Shown one piece after another: positions 41,408-49,582 of a DNA stretch of 64,000 nt. Source of the DNA: Mycolicibacterium elephantis DSM 44368 (GTDB lineage Bacteria > Actinomycetota > Actinomycetes > Mycobacteriales > Mycobacteriaceae); NCBI RefSeq assembly GCF_004014805.1, contig NZ_ATDN01000078.1, forward strand, positions 120,636-184,635. The letters run 5' to 3'. Position numbers and translations under genes: made by a program. The notes below the pieces were generated by a model. That model was not told where the DNA came from and did no database searches. It saw only the letters and a program-made list of their open reading frames with translations. Position 1 is the first letter of the stretch. The number at the start of each line of letters is the position of its first letter.

Positions 41408-42062
41408 CCGCCTCGAGGAACGGCGCATCGGCGGGTAGCGCGGCGCGATAGCCGTCGGGGTCTCCGGCGACGACGGTGATCGGCAGTCCGGCGCGAAGGG
41501 CCTCGTCGATCTCGTCGAAGTCCTCTGCGGTGTGCCGTGACAGCAACGACGCCAGGGGGCCGACGGCGAAGCCCCGCGGATACTGCGCAGCGGCCAACGT
41601 GGACCGATCCACCGTGGCGATCACCCTGCCGTTGGCATCGACGGCTTTGACGCTGTCGGTGACCGGAAGGGCCGGGACCGTCACTCCGTCGGTCAACCCG
41701 GCGATCACCCGGTGGCACAACTCCGCGGAAACCAGCGGTTGACGGATATCGCCGATCAGCACGTGCGTCGTCGACAACGCTTGGTGCTCAAGGTGTTCCA
41801 ACCCGGCCCGCAGGCACTGTGCCCGCGAGCCGGGCCGCTCGGCCGCGGCGACCGTCACGGACGCGCTGTCGGCAAGGGCGGCGCGCGCGTCGGCGACAAG
41901 TGGCTCGGCGGCCGCAACGACGACACGCCCCGGCTCGGTGACCGCGTCGAGCAGCGCGCGCACGATCCGTACCAGCGGGGGTTGTCCGGCCAACGGAAGG
42001 AATGCCGACGCCGGGTTCTGCGCGACCGAAGCCGGCAGCGGCACAATCGCCGAGAGGTCCAC
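41376..42062 (-). CDS. Degenerate IspD-family protein
   Basis: A protein of 228 residues related to IspD in its second half (VPALPVTDSVKAVDANGRVIATVDRS, AAQYPRGFAVGPLASLL, DEALRAGLPITVVAGDPD). The N-terminal nucleotide-binding loop LAAG-x-G-x-R is replaced by IVPLPASVAQNPASAFLPLAG, so CTP binding as in IspD is doubtful. It lies tail-to-tail with the better conserved copy, overlapping by 32 bp, and 14 bp downstream of the Mam genes on the same strand. A non-catalytic partner of the other copy is possible. Confidence 0.7.
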   Translation of the reverse strand: MDLSAIVPLPASVAQNPASAFLPLAGQPPLVRIVRALLDAVTEPGRVVVAAAEPLVADARAALADSASVTVAAAERPGSRAQCLRAGLEHLEHQALSTTHVLIGDIRQPLVSAELCHRVIAGLTDGVTVPALPVTDSVKAVDANGRVIATVDRSTLAAAQYPRGFAVGPLASLLSRHTAEDFDEIDEALRAGLPITVVAGDPDGYRAALPADAPFLEAVIASRHQDGN

Positions 42063-42075
42063 CGAAGCCGCGCTG

Positions 42076-42684
42076 CTAGACGGGGTCGAACTGGGCGATC
42101 AGCCAGCGCCCGTCGATCTTCTCCATGCCCACCTTGACGCTGCTGGCGGCGAACGCGCCGTCCGGGTTCTCCTTGCTGGTGGTCACCTGGTTGACGAACA
42201 CCAGCACTTCCGCGGAGTCGGGCTGCATTTCGGAGACCGCGGCCCGCACCACCGCTGCCGAGGTCTTGACGTTCTTCTCCTTGGCGGCCGGTGTGACGAT
42301 CTGCTCAGTGAACTGCGTGTAGTACGACAGGAAGTCGCCGGTCAGGTTCGACTTGGCCGCGGCGAAATCCTGGTCGAGAGTGTCCGGCGAATACGACAGC
42401 ATCGCGACGGTGGCGTTCTTGGCGGCCTCCAGCACGACGTTCTTCGCCGCCTCGTCGGTCTGCTGGGTGGGGCGGTACAGCCCGAAATACACCCACGCCG
42501 TCGCGCCCGCCGCGGCGATGAGCGCGACGGGGACCAGGATGGCGCCCAGATGGCGGCGGATCGCGCCCGTCGAGCGCTTGGGGGCCTTCTTCTCGGTGGT
42601 TTCTTCGGTGCCTTCCGCCGCCTCCACAGCCTCGTCGGTCTCGGGGGATTCGGTTGTCACGTCTGCGTTCTCGTCAACGGTCAC
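42076..42684 (-). CDS. Mce-associated membrane protein
   Basis: A protein of 202 residues from GTG 42684. An acidic N-terminal segment (DENADVTTESPETDEAVEAAEG) precedes one membrane helix (HLGAILVPVALIAAAGATAWVYFGL) and a C-terminal NTF2-like domain with AAKNATVAMLSYSPDTLDQDFAAAKSNLTGDFLSYY, the mark of Mce-associated (Mam) proteins. Such proteins usually stabilise Mce complexes. It overlaps the second Mam gene by GTGA. No mce gene is adjacent; the nearest is 13 kb away. Confidence 0.85.
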   Translation of the reverse strand: MTVDENADVTTESPETDEAVEAAEGTEETTEKKAPKRSTGAIRRHLGAILVPVALIAAAGATAWVYFGLYRPTQQTDEAAKNVVLEAAKNATVAMLSYSPDTLDQDFAAAKSNLTGDFLSYYTQFTEQIVTPAAKEKNVKTSAAVVRAAVSEMQPDSAEVLVFVNQVTTSKENPDGAFAASSVKVGMEKIDGRWLIAQFDPV

Positions 42685-43547
42685 GGCACGAACTCGACTT
42701 TCGACATCTTGATCTGGTCGCCGTCTCTTTGCAGGTCGACTGACAGTCGCCAGGCGCGCGGTTCCTGCTGGGCGCCCGCGGCATTGGTGACCCGCGACGT
42801 GGCCGCAACCAGGACGACGGCGGTGTCATCGGTCATCTTCTCCACGGCGGTGGAGTTCACCGTGACGTCGGTGACCACCTTGGAGTCCTTGGCCACCTGG
42901 ACGAAATCCTCCGCCTGGCCCTCGAAGTCGGTTCTGAACTGGCCGGTCGAGTTGTCGATGATGCGCTGGACGTCCGCTTCGGCGTTGTTGAAATCCAACG
43001 ACATCAACGTCACGACGCTTTGGCGCCCGGCGGCGGCGTATTCGGCCTCCAGCTTCTCCAGGTCGTTCGCCTTGCGGTGCTGCCACACCATGTATCCGCT
43101 GGCGGCCAGCAGCGCGCCGGTGCAGAGAATAGCCAGCGACATCGCGACCGCTTTGAGGATGCGGCCCCAGCGGCGACCGGACTCGGCCGGCTGCTCTTTC
43201 GGCTCTTCCCCGGCGTCCTCGGGGGCGGCGTCGACGGCGGCTGCCTCGGTCTCCTCTGCGGTCTCCTGTGCCTCCTGTTCGCCGGCGTCCGAGTCACTGG
43301 CGCCGGCGTCGCTGTCGGGCTCGTCGTCGCGGGCGCGTGCCGCGGCCTCCTCGGCCTCCCGGCGCAACCGGATCGCGCGGGCCCTGGCGCGCGCGGCCTC
43401 GGCGGCTGCTTCTGCTTCGGCAGCCTGCGCCTCGGCCTCGGCGAGCGCCAGCGCGTTGGTGGACTCCGCCGCGTCTGCAGGCGTTGTCGGCGTCTTCTCG
43501 ACGCGTTCTGTGTCGCCGGCCGACGCTCGGCGCCTAAATGACGGCAC
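42681..43547 (-). CDS. Mce-associated membrane protein with long coiled N-terminus
   Basis: A protein of 288 residues. The first 130 residues are a charged Ala/Glu/Arg-rich segment (EAEAQAAEAEAAAEAARARARAIRLRREAEEA) predicted to be a coiled coil. One membrane helix follows (ILKAVAMSLAILCTGALLAASGYMVW), then a Mam domain (SVVTLMSLDFNNAEADVQRIIDNSTGQFRTDFEG). The GTG at 43547 is chosen because GGAGG lies 5 nt upstream; the frame continues 10 codons further. It forms a translationally coupled pair with the downstream Mam gene. Confidence 0.85.
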   Translation of the reverse strand: MPSFRRRASAGDTERVEKTPTTPADAAESTNALALAEAEAQAAEAEAAAEAARARARAIRLRREAEEAAARARDDEPDSDAGASDSDAGEQEAQETAEETEAAAVDAAPEDAGEEPKEQPAESGRRWGRILKAVAMSLAILCTGALLAASGYMVWQHRKANDLEKLEAEYAAAGRQSVVTLMSLDFNNAEADVQRIIDNSTGQFRTDFEGQAEDFVQVAKDSKVVTDVTVNSTAVEKMTDDTAVVLVAATSRVTNAAGAQQEPRAWRLSVDLQRDGDQIKMSKVEFVP

Positions 43548-43690
43548 GGCGACCTCCTTGTCTCTTGCCTGCACCACTGATGAGAATGCGATTATCCAGT
43601 TGGAGTATCGCCGCGACGATACCCGGCCCCGCGGGTCCCGGCCAGGTCCCGTTTCCTGCGGAAACGCCGTTTACAGGCTGTGCTGTGTGC

Positions 43691-45151
43691 TCAGCCGTTG
43701 TCGTGCTGAAGGCGGTCCTTCATCACCTTGCCGGTGGCGTTCAACGGCAGTTCGTCGAGGAACTCTACATACCGTGGCACCTTGAACCCGGCCATTCTTT
43801 CGCGGCTCCACGCGATCAGTTCCTCTTCGCTCACCGTGCCGGTGCCATCCTTGCGCACGACGAACGCCTTGCCCACCTGCCCCAACCGCTCGTCGGGAAC
43901 CCCGATCACCGCGGCCTGGGCGACCGCGGGATGCTCGAGCAGAAAGCCTTCGATCTCCGCCGGATAGGCGTTGAAGCCGCCGACGATGAACATGTCCTTC
44001 TTGCGGCCCACGATCCGCAACCGTCCCGACTCGGTGAACTCACCCAGGTCCCCGGTGTGCAGGAAGCCGTCGGTGTCGATGGCCTCCGCGGTGGCGGCCG
44101 GGTCGTTGAGGTAGCCCTGCATGACGCCGTAGCCGCGCACGAGCACCTCGCCGTCGTCGGCGACGCGCACCTCGATGTCCTTGCACGGAAGCCCGGCGGT
44201 GGTGGCGACGTCTTCGAACGAGTCGCCAGGACGCGACAGGGTGACGTTGCCGGCCTCGGTCAGGCCGTAGCCGGTCATCAGCGTCTGGAACGGCAGCTCG
44301 TCGTGGATCCGTCGGACCAGCTCGACGGGGATGTCGGCCGCGCCCGTCACGGCGGCGCGCAACGTCGCGAGCTTGTCCTTGTCCTCGACGGCGAGCAACG
44401 AGTGATACAGCGTCGGCGGGCCGGGCAGCATGGTGATCCGCTCGCGCTCGACCAGCTCGACCACCCGGTCGACATCGAAGGCCGCGACCGGCACCATCGT
44501 CGCGCCGCGCAGAAACGACGCGACAAGGCCGGCCTTGAGGCCGAACGTGTGGAAGTACGGGTTGATCATCAGGTAGCGGTCGCCCTCGCGCAGATCGGCA
44601 AGCGTCGCCCACTCCTCGTACATCCGCAACGTCTGGCGGTGGTTCATCTTCGCGCCCTTGGGCCGTCCGGTCGTGCCGGAGGTGAAGATGATGTCGGAGA
44701 CGTCGGAGCCGTCGATACCGTCGTGCGCGAAAGGCGAACCGCTGGACAGGAAATCGGACTTCAGGTCGATCACCGGCACGCCCGCCGGGGCAGAGTAGTC
44801 CAGGCCGAGGAAGTCCTTCTGCACCAGAACGACTTTGGCGCGGCTGCGGCCGATGATGTCGGCGGCCTCTTCGGACTTGAACCGGGTGTTGACCGGGACC
44901 AGCACACCGCCGGCGGCCATCAGGCCGAACGCCGCGATGATCCACTCCGCGGAGTTGGGCGCCCAGATCGCCGCCGGCTCGCCCTTGCCGATACCGGCTT
45001 CGGCGAATGCCCCTGCGGCGCAACGGATTCGCTGCACCAGATCGGCGTAGGAAAGGCGCAGCGAACCGTCGACAACCGCTTCCGCGTCACCGAAGCGGTC
45101 CGCTGCGCTCAAGACCATCTCGGGGATGGTCTCCCAGTGCCCTTGCGTCAC
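43691..45151 (-). CDS. Acyl-CoA synthetase (FadD family)
   Basis: A protein of 486 residues of the ANL superfamily. The AMP-binding P-loop IIFTSGTTGRPKGAKMNH, YGLTEAGN, the motif HTGDLGEF, GRKKDMFIVGGFN and the C-terminal Lys in LPLNATGKVMKDRL are intact. At under 500 residues it is like the FadD3/FadD17 group that activates steroid-ring or short hydrophobic acids, but the substrate is not known. It overlaps the upstream amidohydrolase gene by ATGA (45148-45151), so the two form an operon. Confidence 0.88.
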   Translation of the reverse strand: MTQGHWETIPEMVLSAADRFGDAEAVVDGSLRLSYADLVQRIRCAAGAFAEAGIGKGEPAAIWAPNSAEWIIAAFGLMAAGGVLVPVNTRFKSEEAADIIGRSRAKVVLVQKDFLGLDYSAPAGVPVIDLKSDFLSSGSPFAHDGIDGSDVSDIIFTSGTTGRPKGAKMNHRQTLRMYEEWATLADLREGDRYLMINPYFHTFGLKAGLVASFLRGATMVPVAAFDVDRVVELVERERITMLPGPPTLYHSLLAVEDKDKLATLRAAVTGAADIPVELVRRIHDELPFQTLMTGYGLTEAGNVTLSRPGDSFEDVATTAGLPCKDIEVRVADDGEVLVRGYGVMQGYLNDPAATAEAIDTDGFLHTGDLGEFTESGRLRIVGRKKDMFIVGGFNAYPAEIEGFLLEHPAVAQAAVIGVPDERLGQVGKAFVVRKDGTGTVSEEELIAWSRERMAGFKVPRYVEFLDELPLNATGKVMKDRLQHDNG

Positions 45152-46338
45152 ACGGTGACGAGGCGGCCGAGGTTGCCGCCCATGATCTTCGCCTGATCCT
45201 CCACCGACAGGTGCTCGAGCGCGGTGACGTAGTGGGTGGGTTCGGCCAGGCCTTCCGGGTGCGGCCAGTCCGAGCCGTAGAGCACCTGCTCGACGCCGAT
45301 CAGGTTGATCAGGTCGTCGATGCCCTCCTCGTAGAACGGGCTGACGAAGATGCGGTTCTTGATCTCTTCGATCGGGTTGCCGAGGAACGCCTCAGGCGCC
45401 TTCTTGTACACCTCGGCCATCGAATCCAGCAGCGGGAACATCCATTTCGACCCGGCTTCGACGATGCCGACCTTCAGCTTCGGGTGCCGGAACAGCGCGC
45501 CGTGAATCACCCAGGAGGCCACCGCATCCTGGATCGGGCGCCACTCGTTGAGGATCGACATGGCGTTGGTCTGGAACGGCAGCATCTCCTGTGCGACGCC
45601 GTCCCACTCCGAGGTGTAGCGCGAGTAGCCGCTGTCCGACGAGTGCATGCCGACGAACACGTCGTACTCGACGCACTTCTCCCAGAACGGGTCGAACTCC
45701 GGCAGCGCGAACGAGCGCGGTCCGCGGAAGCCGGGCACCGGCGCGGGCCGGACCAGGATCGCGCGGGCGCCCCGCTTGACGCACCACTCCAGCTCCTCGA
45801 TCGCCTTCTCGACGATCGGCAGGGTGATCACCGGCGTGGTGAAGATGCGGTTCTTGTAGTTGAAGCCCCACACCTCGTCGAGCCACTGGTTCAGCGAGTG
45901 GATGAGCACGTGGATGGCGACCGGGTCGTCGCGCAGCCGCTCCTCGATCAGGCTGGCCAGGGTCGGGAACATCAGCGTGCGGTCGACGCCGAGCTCATCC
46001 ATCAGCTCCAGGCGCGGAGCGGGCTCGAAGAACGCCGGGATCGAGCGCATCGGCTCACCGAAGAGCTCGCGCTTGCTCTTGCCCTCGGGGTTGCCGAACT
46101 TGAAGTACTCCTCCCACGCGCCGGGCTTGGCGACCACCGAGAAGGTGGGGTTGGGGATGTAGTTGCTGATCTGGCCGCGGATCGCGATCTTGGTGCGGCC
46201 GTTGACCTCGACGTACTGGACGACGTCCTGGTACTCCTTCGGCAGGTACTTGGTCATCGCCTCCGGCGGCTCATAGAGGTGGTTGTCCGCGTCGAACAGC
46301 GGAAACGGGATGTCGACCCGGTGGGAAAGTTGTCCCAT
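45148..46338 (-). CDS. Amidohydrolase/decarboxylase-family (PF04909-like) protein
   Basis: A protein of 396 residues with a TIM-barrel metal-dependent amidohydrolase fold. The N-terminal DADNHLYEPPEA gives the D-x-D/N-H motif, a later FVGMHSSDSGYS and a C-terminal GSDWPHPEG give the metal-binding His and Asp. This subgroup (ACMSD-like) contains hydrolases and nonoxidative decarboxylases acting on ring or carboxylated substrates. The start at 46338 is set by AAGGAG upstream. Its promoter holds the palindrome at 46361-46375. It is the first gene of the operon with the FadD. Confidence 0.85.
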   Translation of the reverse strand: MGQLSHRVDIPFPLFDADNHLYEPPEAMTKYLPKEYQDVVQYVEVNGRTKIAIRGQISNYIPNPTFSVVAKPGAWEEYFKFGNPEGKSKRELFGEPMRSIPAFFEPAPRLELMDELGVDRTLMFPTLASLIEERLRDDPVAIHVLIHSLNQWLDEVWGFNYKNRIFTTPVITLPIVEKAIEELEWCVKRGARAILVRPAPVPGFRGPRSFALPEFDPFWEKCVEYDVFVGMHSSDSGYSRYTSEWDGVAQEMLPFQTNAMSILNEWRPIQDAVASWVIHGALFRHPKLKVGIVEAGSKWMFPLLDSMAEVYKKAPEAFLGNPIEEIKNRIFVSPFYEEGIDDLINLIGVEQVLYGSDWPHPEGLAEPTHYVTALEHLSVEDQAKIMGGNLGRLVTV

Positions 46339-46360
46339 GGAACACTCCTTTTCTTCTTGG

Positions 46361-46375
46361 GAGAATCCTATTCTC
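46361..46375. promoter_or_regulatory. Operator-like inverted repeat GAGAAT-N3-ATTCTC
   Basis: A 15-bp inverted repeat with perfect 6-bp arms, 23 bp upstream of the amidohydrolase start. On the minus strand the centre reads TAGGAT, a good -10 element, so a protein bound here would cover the promoter. AGAAT/ATTCT half-sites recur at 48064-48082, and AGAAC/GTTCT half-sites at 50021-50039. Confidence 0.65.
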
Positions 46376-46425
46376 ATCAGCGATCGATTTGCAACGACCT
46401 CGCCGGGGCTGCGGCGGGGGTCCGT

Positions 46426-47982
46426 TCAGTTCGCGAGGGTGCCCACCTGTTGCACGCGCTCGCGGACCAGAAACTTCTGCACCTTGCCGCTCGCCGTGCG
46501 CGGAAAGTCCTCGCCGTCGGGCACGCGGTGCAGTTCCTCGGGCCACTTCTGGATCGCCACGCCCGCCTGCCGGAAGTGCGCGCGCACGTCATCGAGCGTC
46601 GGCATCTGGTGGCCGTCGCGGACGCGCAGCACCGCGGCCGTGCGCTCACCGAGGCGTTCGTCGGGCGCGGCCACCACCACGGCCTCGGCCACGCTCGGCA
46701 TCCCCAGCAGCACCTCCTCGACCTCCAGCGCCGAGATGTTCTCCCCGCCACGGATGATGACGTCGGCCTTGCGGTCGGTGATCGTGAGATAGCCGTCCTC
46801 GTCGAGCACGCCGATGTCGCCGGTGTGATACCAGCCGTCGTCGTCGAACGCGCGCCGGGTGAGTTCGTCGTCGGTGTAGCCGAGGCACAGATCCGGTCCG
46901 CGGGAAAGGATTTCGCCTTCTTCGGTGAGCCGGATCTCGACACCGGGTCGCGGGTCCCCGTCGGTGTAGAGCCGCTTGTCCTCCGGCGCCGACGGCCGCG
47001 ACCCGGTGATCGACGGATGCTCGGTGCTGCCGTAAGACCGGAACACGAACATGCCCATGTCCGCGAGCCGGCGCGTCACCGCCGCGGGCACGGTCGAGCC
47101 GCCGAGCCCGACGGTGGTGAACCGCGCTCGGTGCGCGTCGGTGCAGTCCGGGTGGTCGAGCAGGCTGGTGACGAAATACGGTGGCCCGCCGCCGATCGAC
47201 ATCCCTTCGGTCTCCATGAGTTTGAGCACCCTGCCCGGATCCCACACGTCGCACAGATCGATCGGCGCGCCTTCGAGGACCGGGATGAGAAACGCGCCCA
47301 GCATGCCGATGAAATGGCCGACGGGCGTCGCGGTGAGCTGCCTGCCGCGGTCCTTCGGATAGTTCTCCAGCAGCTGGCGCGTCTCGAAGCCCAACGTCTG
47401 GTGGCTGTGGATGACGCCTTTGGGCTTGCTGGTGGTGCCCGAGGTGAACGCGATCAGCGCAGGGCGCGCCGGGTCGGTCGCAACGGTGCCCGCCATGGGT
47501 TCATCGGCGAGCAAATCCTCGAAGTTGTCGCCCACCAGCCCGATGACCGGGATGTCGGCGCACAGGTCGGGCGCGAACCTCATCCGGCCGAACTCCTCGG
47601 CGGTGATGAACACCTTGGGCTGCGAGGTCGACAGGATGTGGCCCAGTTCCTTGCGGCCGTAGAAGTGCACGATAGGCACCACCACCGCGCCCAACAACGT
47701 CGACGCCCAGAAGGTGACGGCGGCCTCCATCCAGTTCGGCAGTTGCATGGCGACCACATCGCCGGGGCCGACGCCCCTGGCGTGCAGGCCCGCGGCCAGC
47801 CGACGGGCGCTGAGTTCGACGTCAGCGAAAGTGCCTGCGAACGGCCGGATTTCGGAGTGCACCCAGAAGCCGGTGTCGGGATGGGCGGTCAAGTTGCGGG
47901 CCAGCAGATCGCCGAGCGTGTCCGGGGTCCACCACCCCTCGCGCTCGTAGCGTTCGACCAGCTCGGCGGGGATGTTTCGCAT
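46426..47982 (-). CDS. Acyl-CoA synthetase (FadD family)
   Basis: A protein of 518 residues. ANL motifs are IAFTSGTTSKPKGVIHSHQ, FRSYGSTEHPS, WYHTGDIGVLDEDGY, ITDRKADVIIRGGENIS and the catalytic Lys in RTASGKVQKFLV. The start ATG 47982 (RNIPAELVERYERE) has AGAGGT upstream; a longer open frame overlaps the divergent enoyl-CoA hydratase and is not coding. It differs strongly in sequence from the FadD at 43691, so the two probably act on different acids. It ends 88 bp upstream of the amidohydrolase start and could read into that operon. Confidence 0.88.
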   Translation of the reverse strand: MRNIPAELVERYEREGWWTPDTLGDLLARNLTAHPDTGFWVHSEIRPFAGTFADVELSARRLAAGLHARGVGPGDVVAMQLPNWMEAAVTFWASTLLGAVVVPIVHFYGRKELGHILSTSQPKVFITAEEFGRMRFAPDLCADIPVIGLVGDNFEDLLADEPMAGTVATDPARPALIAFTSGTTSKPKGVIHSHQTLGFETRQLLENYPKDRGRQLTATPVGHFIGMLGAFLIPVLEGAPIDLCDVWDPGRVLKLMETEGMSIGGGPPYFVTSLLDHPDCTDAHRARFTTVGLGGSTVPAAVTRRLADMGMFVFRSYGSTEHPSITGSRPSAPEDKRLYTDGDPRPGVEIRLTEEGEILSRGPDLCLGYTDDELTRRAFDDDGWYHTGDIGVLDEDGYLTITDRKADVIIRGGENISALEVEEVLLGMPSVAEAVVVAAPDERLGERTAAVLRVRDGHQMPTLDDVRAHFRQAGVAIQKWPEELHRVPDGEDFPRTASGKVQKFLVRERVQQVGTLAN

Positions 47983-48063
47983 CGACCTCTGTTCTTCGCG
48001 TGTCTTCGCGCCATCGGGTCGCCGCAGGCCCGTGCGAACGGCCTCCGACTCGGAGGCGATGCT

Positions 48064-48082
48064 ATTCTCCAATTCTGAGAAT
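48064..48082. promoter_or_regulatory. Operator-like inverted repeat ATTCTC-N7-GAGAAT
   Basis: Perfect 6-bp arms at 48064-48069 and 48077-48082 in the 127-bp region between the divergent FadD (start 47982) and enoyl-CoA hydratase (start 48110) genes. A nested ATTCT-G-AGAAT is at 48072-48082. On the minus strand a -10-like TAGCAT (48059-48064) touches the site. Confidence 0.65.
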
Positions 48083-48109
48083 GCCAATACCGCACATGGA
48101 GAACGCTTG

Positions 48110-48826
48110 ATGGTCGAGCTGGAATGGGACGGCGCGTTGGCGGTCATCACCATCGACCGTCCGGAGGCTCGCAATGCCATCGCGCCGGAGACCATGGAGC
48201 AGTTGGACAAGGCGCTCGACGGCGCCGATGGCGCGGGCGCCCTGGTCCTCAAGGGCGCCGGCGACCGGGCATTCGTGTCGGGCGGTGACCTCAAGCAGCT
48301 CGCGGCCATCCGGACCGAGGAAGACGCCGCCGCCATGGCGTGGCGGATGCGCTCGGTCTGCGACCGGATCGCCGACTTTCCCGCGCCCACCATCGCCGTG
48401 CTCAACGGGCACGCGCTCGGCGGGGGCGCGGAGTTCGCGGTGTCCGCCGACATCCGATTGGCGGCCGCCGACATCAAGATCGGCTTCAACCAGGTCGCGT
48501 TGGCGATCATGCCCGCCTGGGGCGGCGCCGAGCGGCTGACCGCGCTGGTCGGCTACAGCAAGGCGCTGCTGTTGGCTGGCACCGGCACCATCCTCGAGGC
48601 CGCCGAGGCCGAACGCGTCGGTCTGGTCGATCGCGTGCTCCCCCGCGAGTCGTTCGACGAGGCGTGGCGCGCCATCGCCCATCAACTCGCCACCCGTCCC
48701 GCCGGGGAGATCAAGCGGGTGATGCGCGGTGTCTCGACCGACGAGGCCGTCGCCGCGTTCGCGCGGCTGTGGGTCGCCGACGAGCACTGGACCGCCGCCG
48801 ACAAGGCGATGAACCGCGGCAAGTAA
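48110..48826 (+). CDS. Enoyl-CoA hydratase/isomerase family protein
   Basis: A protein of 238 residues from ATG 48110, with GGAGA 9 nt upstream. Crotonase marks: ITIDRPEARNAI, AFVSGGDLKQL and LNGHALGGGAEFAVSADIRLA, where the first catalytic Glu is retained. The second Glu is missing (FNQVALAIMPAWGG, Val-Ala where Pro-Glu is usual). It may be an isomerase or hydratase with altered chemistry. It is divergent from the FadD gene and shares its operator region. Confidence 0.85.
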   Translation: MVELEWDGALAVITIDRPEARNAIAPETMEQLDKALDGADGAGALVLKGAGDRAFVSGGDLKQLAAIRTEEDAAAMAWRMRSVCDRIADFPAPTIAVLNGHALGGGAEFAVSADIRLAAADIKIGFNQVALAIMPAWGGAERLTALVGYSKALLLAGTGTILEAAEAERVGLVDRVLPRESFDEAWRAIAHQLATRPAGEIKRVMRGVSTDEAVAAFARLWVADEHWTAADKAMNRGK

Positions 48827-48835
48827 GTCCGTTTT

Positions 48836-48898
48836 CGGCGAAATAGCATTCCAGGCTGCCGCTCGACCGATTTCGCGACCCTGGCTGCTATCTCGCCG
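48836..48898. repeat. Imperfect long hairpin related to that at 18634-18690
   Basis: CGGCGAAATAGCATTCCAGG (48836-48855) pairs imperfectly with CCTGGCTGCTATCTCGCCG (48880-48898) around a 24-nt loop containing GATTTCG. The core ATAGCATTCC and the loop block are shared with the repeat at 18634-18690 read in the other direction. It lies between the convergent enoyl-CoA hydratase and VOC genes, so it likely acts as a terminator. Confidence 0.75.
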
Positions 48899-48912
48899 AC
48901 ACCGTGACGACG

Positions 48913-49431
48913 TCAGCCGAGGGGACGGATCGGGTCGCTGCCATCCCAGGAGGCGGCGGCGTCGCGGACGAACGTCGCCATGCCCGCCGTGATCTCGGTC
49001 AGCTCCATGATCTCGACGACGCTCGCCGGGCGGTTCGGCGGCTCGACGTAGGCGAACCGGGTGCCGACGTCCTCGCCGCCCGACCACACCACGGGCCAGC
49101 CGGCCGCCTGTACCGCTCCCATGGTGGCGTCGAAATCCTCTGTCCAGTAAGCGAATTGATGTAGCCCTTCACCGTTGGCGGCCAGGAACTCGGTGAAGAC
49201 ACTCGGGGTCTGGTCCTCCTGCTGGATCAGTTCGACCTGCAGGTCGCCGCTGTTGGCCAACGCCAACGACTGGGTGATCTGACACGGTAGGCCGCGATGG
49301 CGCGCGGTCAGCGTCAGCCCGCGCATGACGAACCACGGGCCGACACCGAGTTCCAGCCAGGCGGCTAGCGCGCGGTCGAGATCGGTGACGACGTAGCCGA
49401 TCTGGCGAATCGGCCCCGGCAGGATCGTCAT
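48913..49431 (-). CDS. VOC-family (glyoxalase-like) protein
   Basis: A protein of 172 residues. The beta-alpha-beta-beta-beta units are seen: IRQIGYVVTDLDRALAAWLELG at the start, VELIQQEDQTPSVF with a metal-ligand-type Glu, GLHQFAYWTEDFDATMGAV with a His, and RFAYVEPPNRPASVVEIMEL with a C-terminal Glu. This resembles methylmalonyl-CoA epimerase-like and dioxygenase-like VOC proteins. Substrate unknown. Its start overlaps the decayed dehydrogenase fragment by ATGA, so it was once coupled to that gene. Confidence 0.8.
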   Translation of the reverse strand: MTILPGPIRQIGYVVTDLDRALAAWLELGVGPWFVMRGLTLTARHRGLPCQITQSLALANSGDLQVELIQQEDQTPSVFTEFLAANGEGLHQFAYWTEDFDATMGAVQAAGWPVVWSGGEDVGTRFAYVEPPNRPASVVEIMELTEITAGMATFVRDAAASWDGSDPIRPLG

Positions 49432-49580
49432 GGCGCGCCGGGGTGCACGACGACACGGGGCGGGCCTTGCCCCTCGCGGACCTGGTCGATGGCCTCGGGC
49501 ACCTCATCGAGGCCGATGGTGCGGCCGATGCTCGGCGAGGGGTCGAGTCGACCGTCGACGACGGCATCCACGGCACGCAT
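49428..49580 (-). pseudogene. C-terminal remnant of a zinc-type alcohol dehydrogenase (MDR)
   Basis: An ATG at 49580 opens a 50-residue frame (MRAVDAVVDGRLDPSPSIGR, then TIGLDEVPEAIDQVREGQGPPRVVVHPG). This is the last part of a medium-chain dehydrogenase/quinone oxidoreductase, where LxEvPEAidqvreGqgpGRvVv-P ends the catalytic domain. The N-terminal 270-300 residues, with the GroES-like and Rossmann domains, are missing: the SnoaL-fold gene begins 2 bp away. A deletion that removed the body of the gene and kept the coupled ATGA junction with the VOC gene explains it best. A functional fragment is unlikely. Confidence 0.65.
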
Positions 49581-49582
49581 GT

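Noticed and set aside
46426..48510. FadD starting near 48510 with 176 extra residues
   Set aside because: The extra part overlaps the divergent enoyl-CoA hydratase gene and its promoter and has no ANL features.
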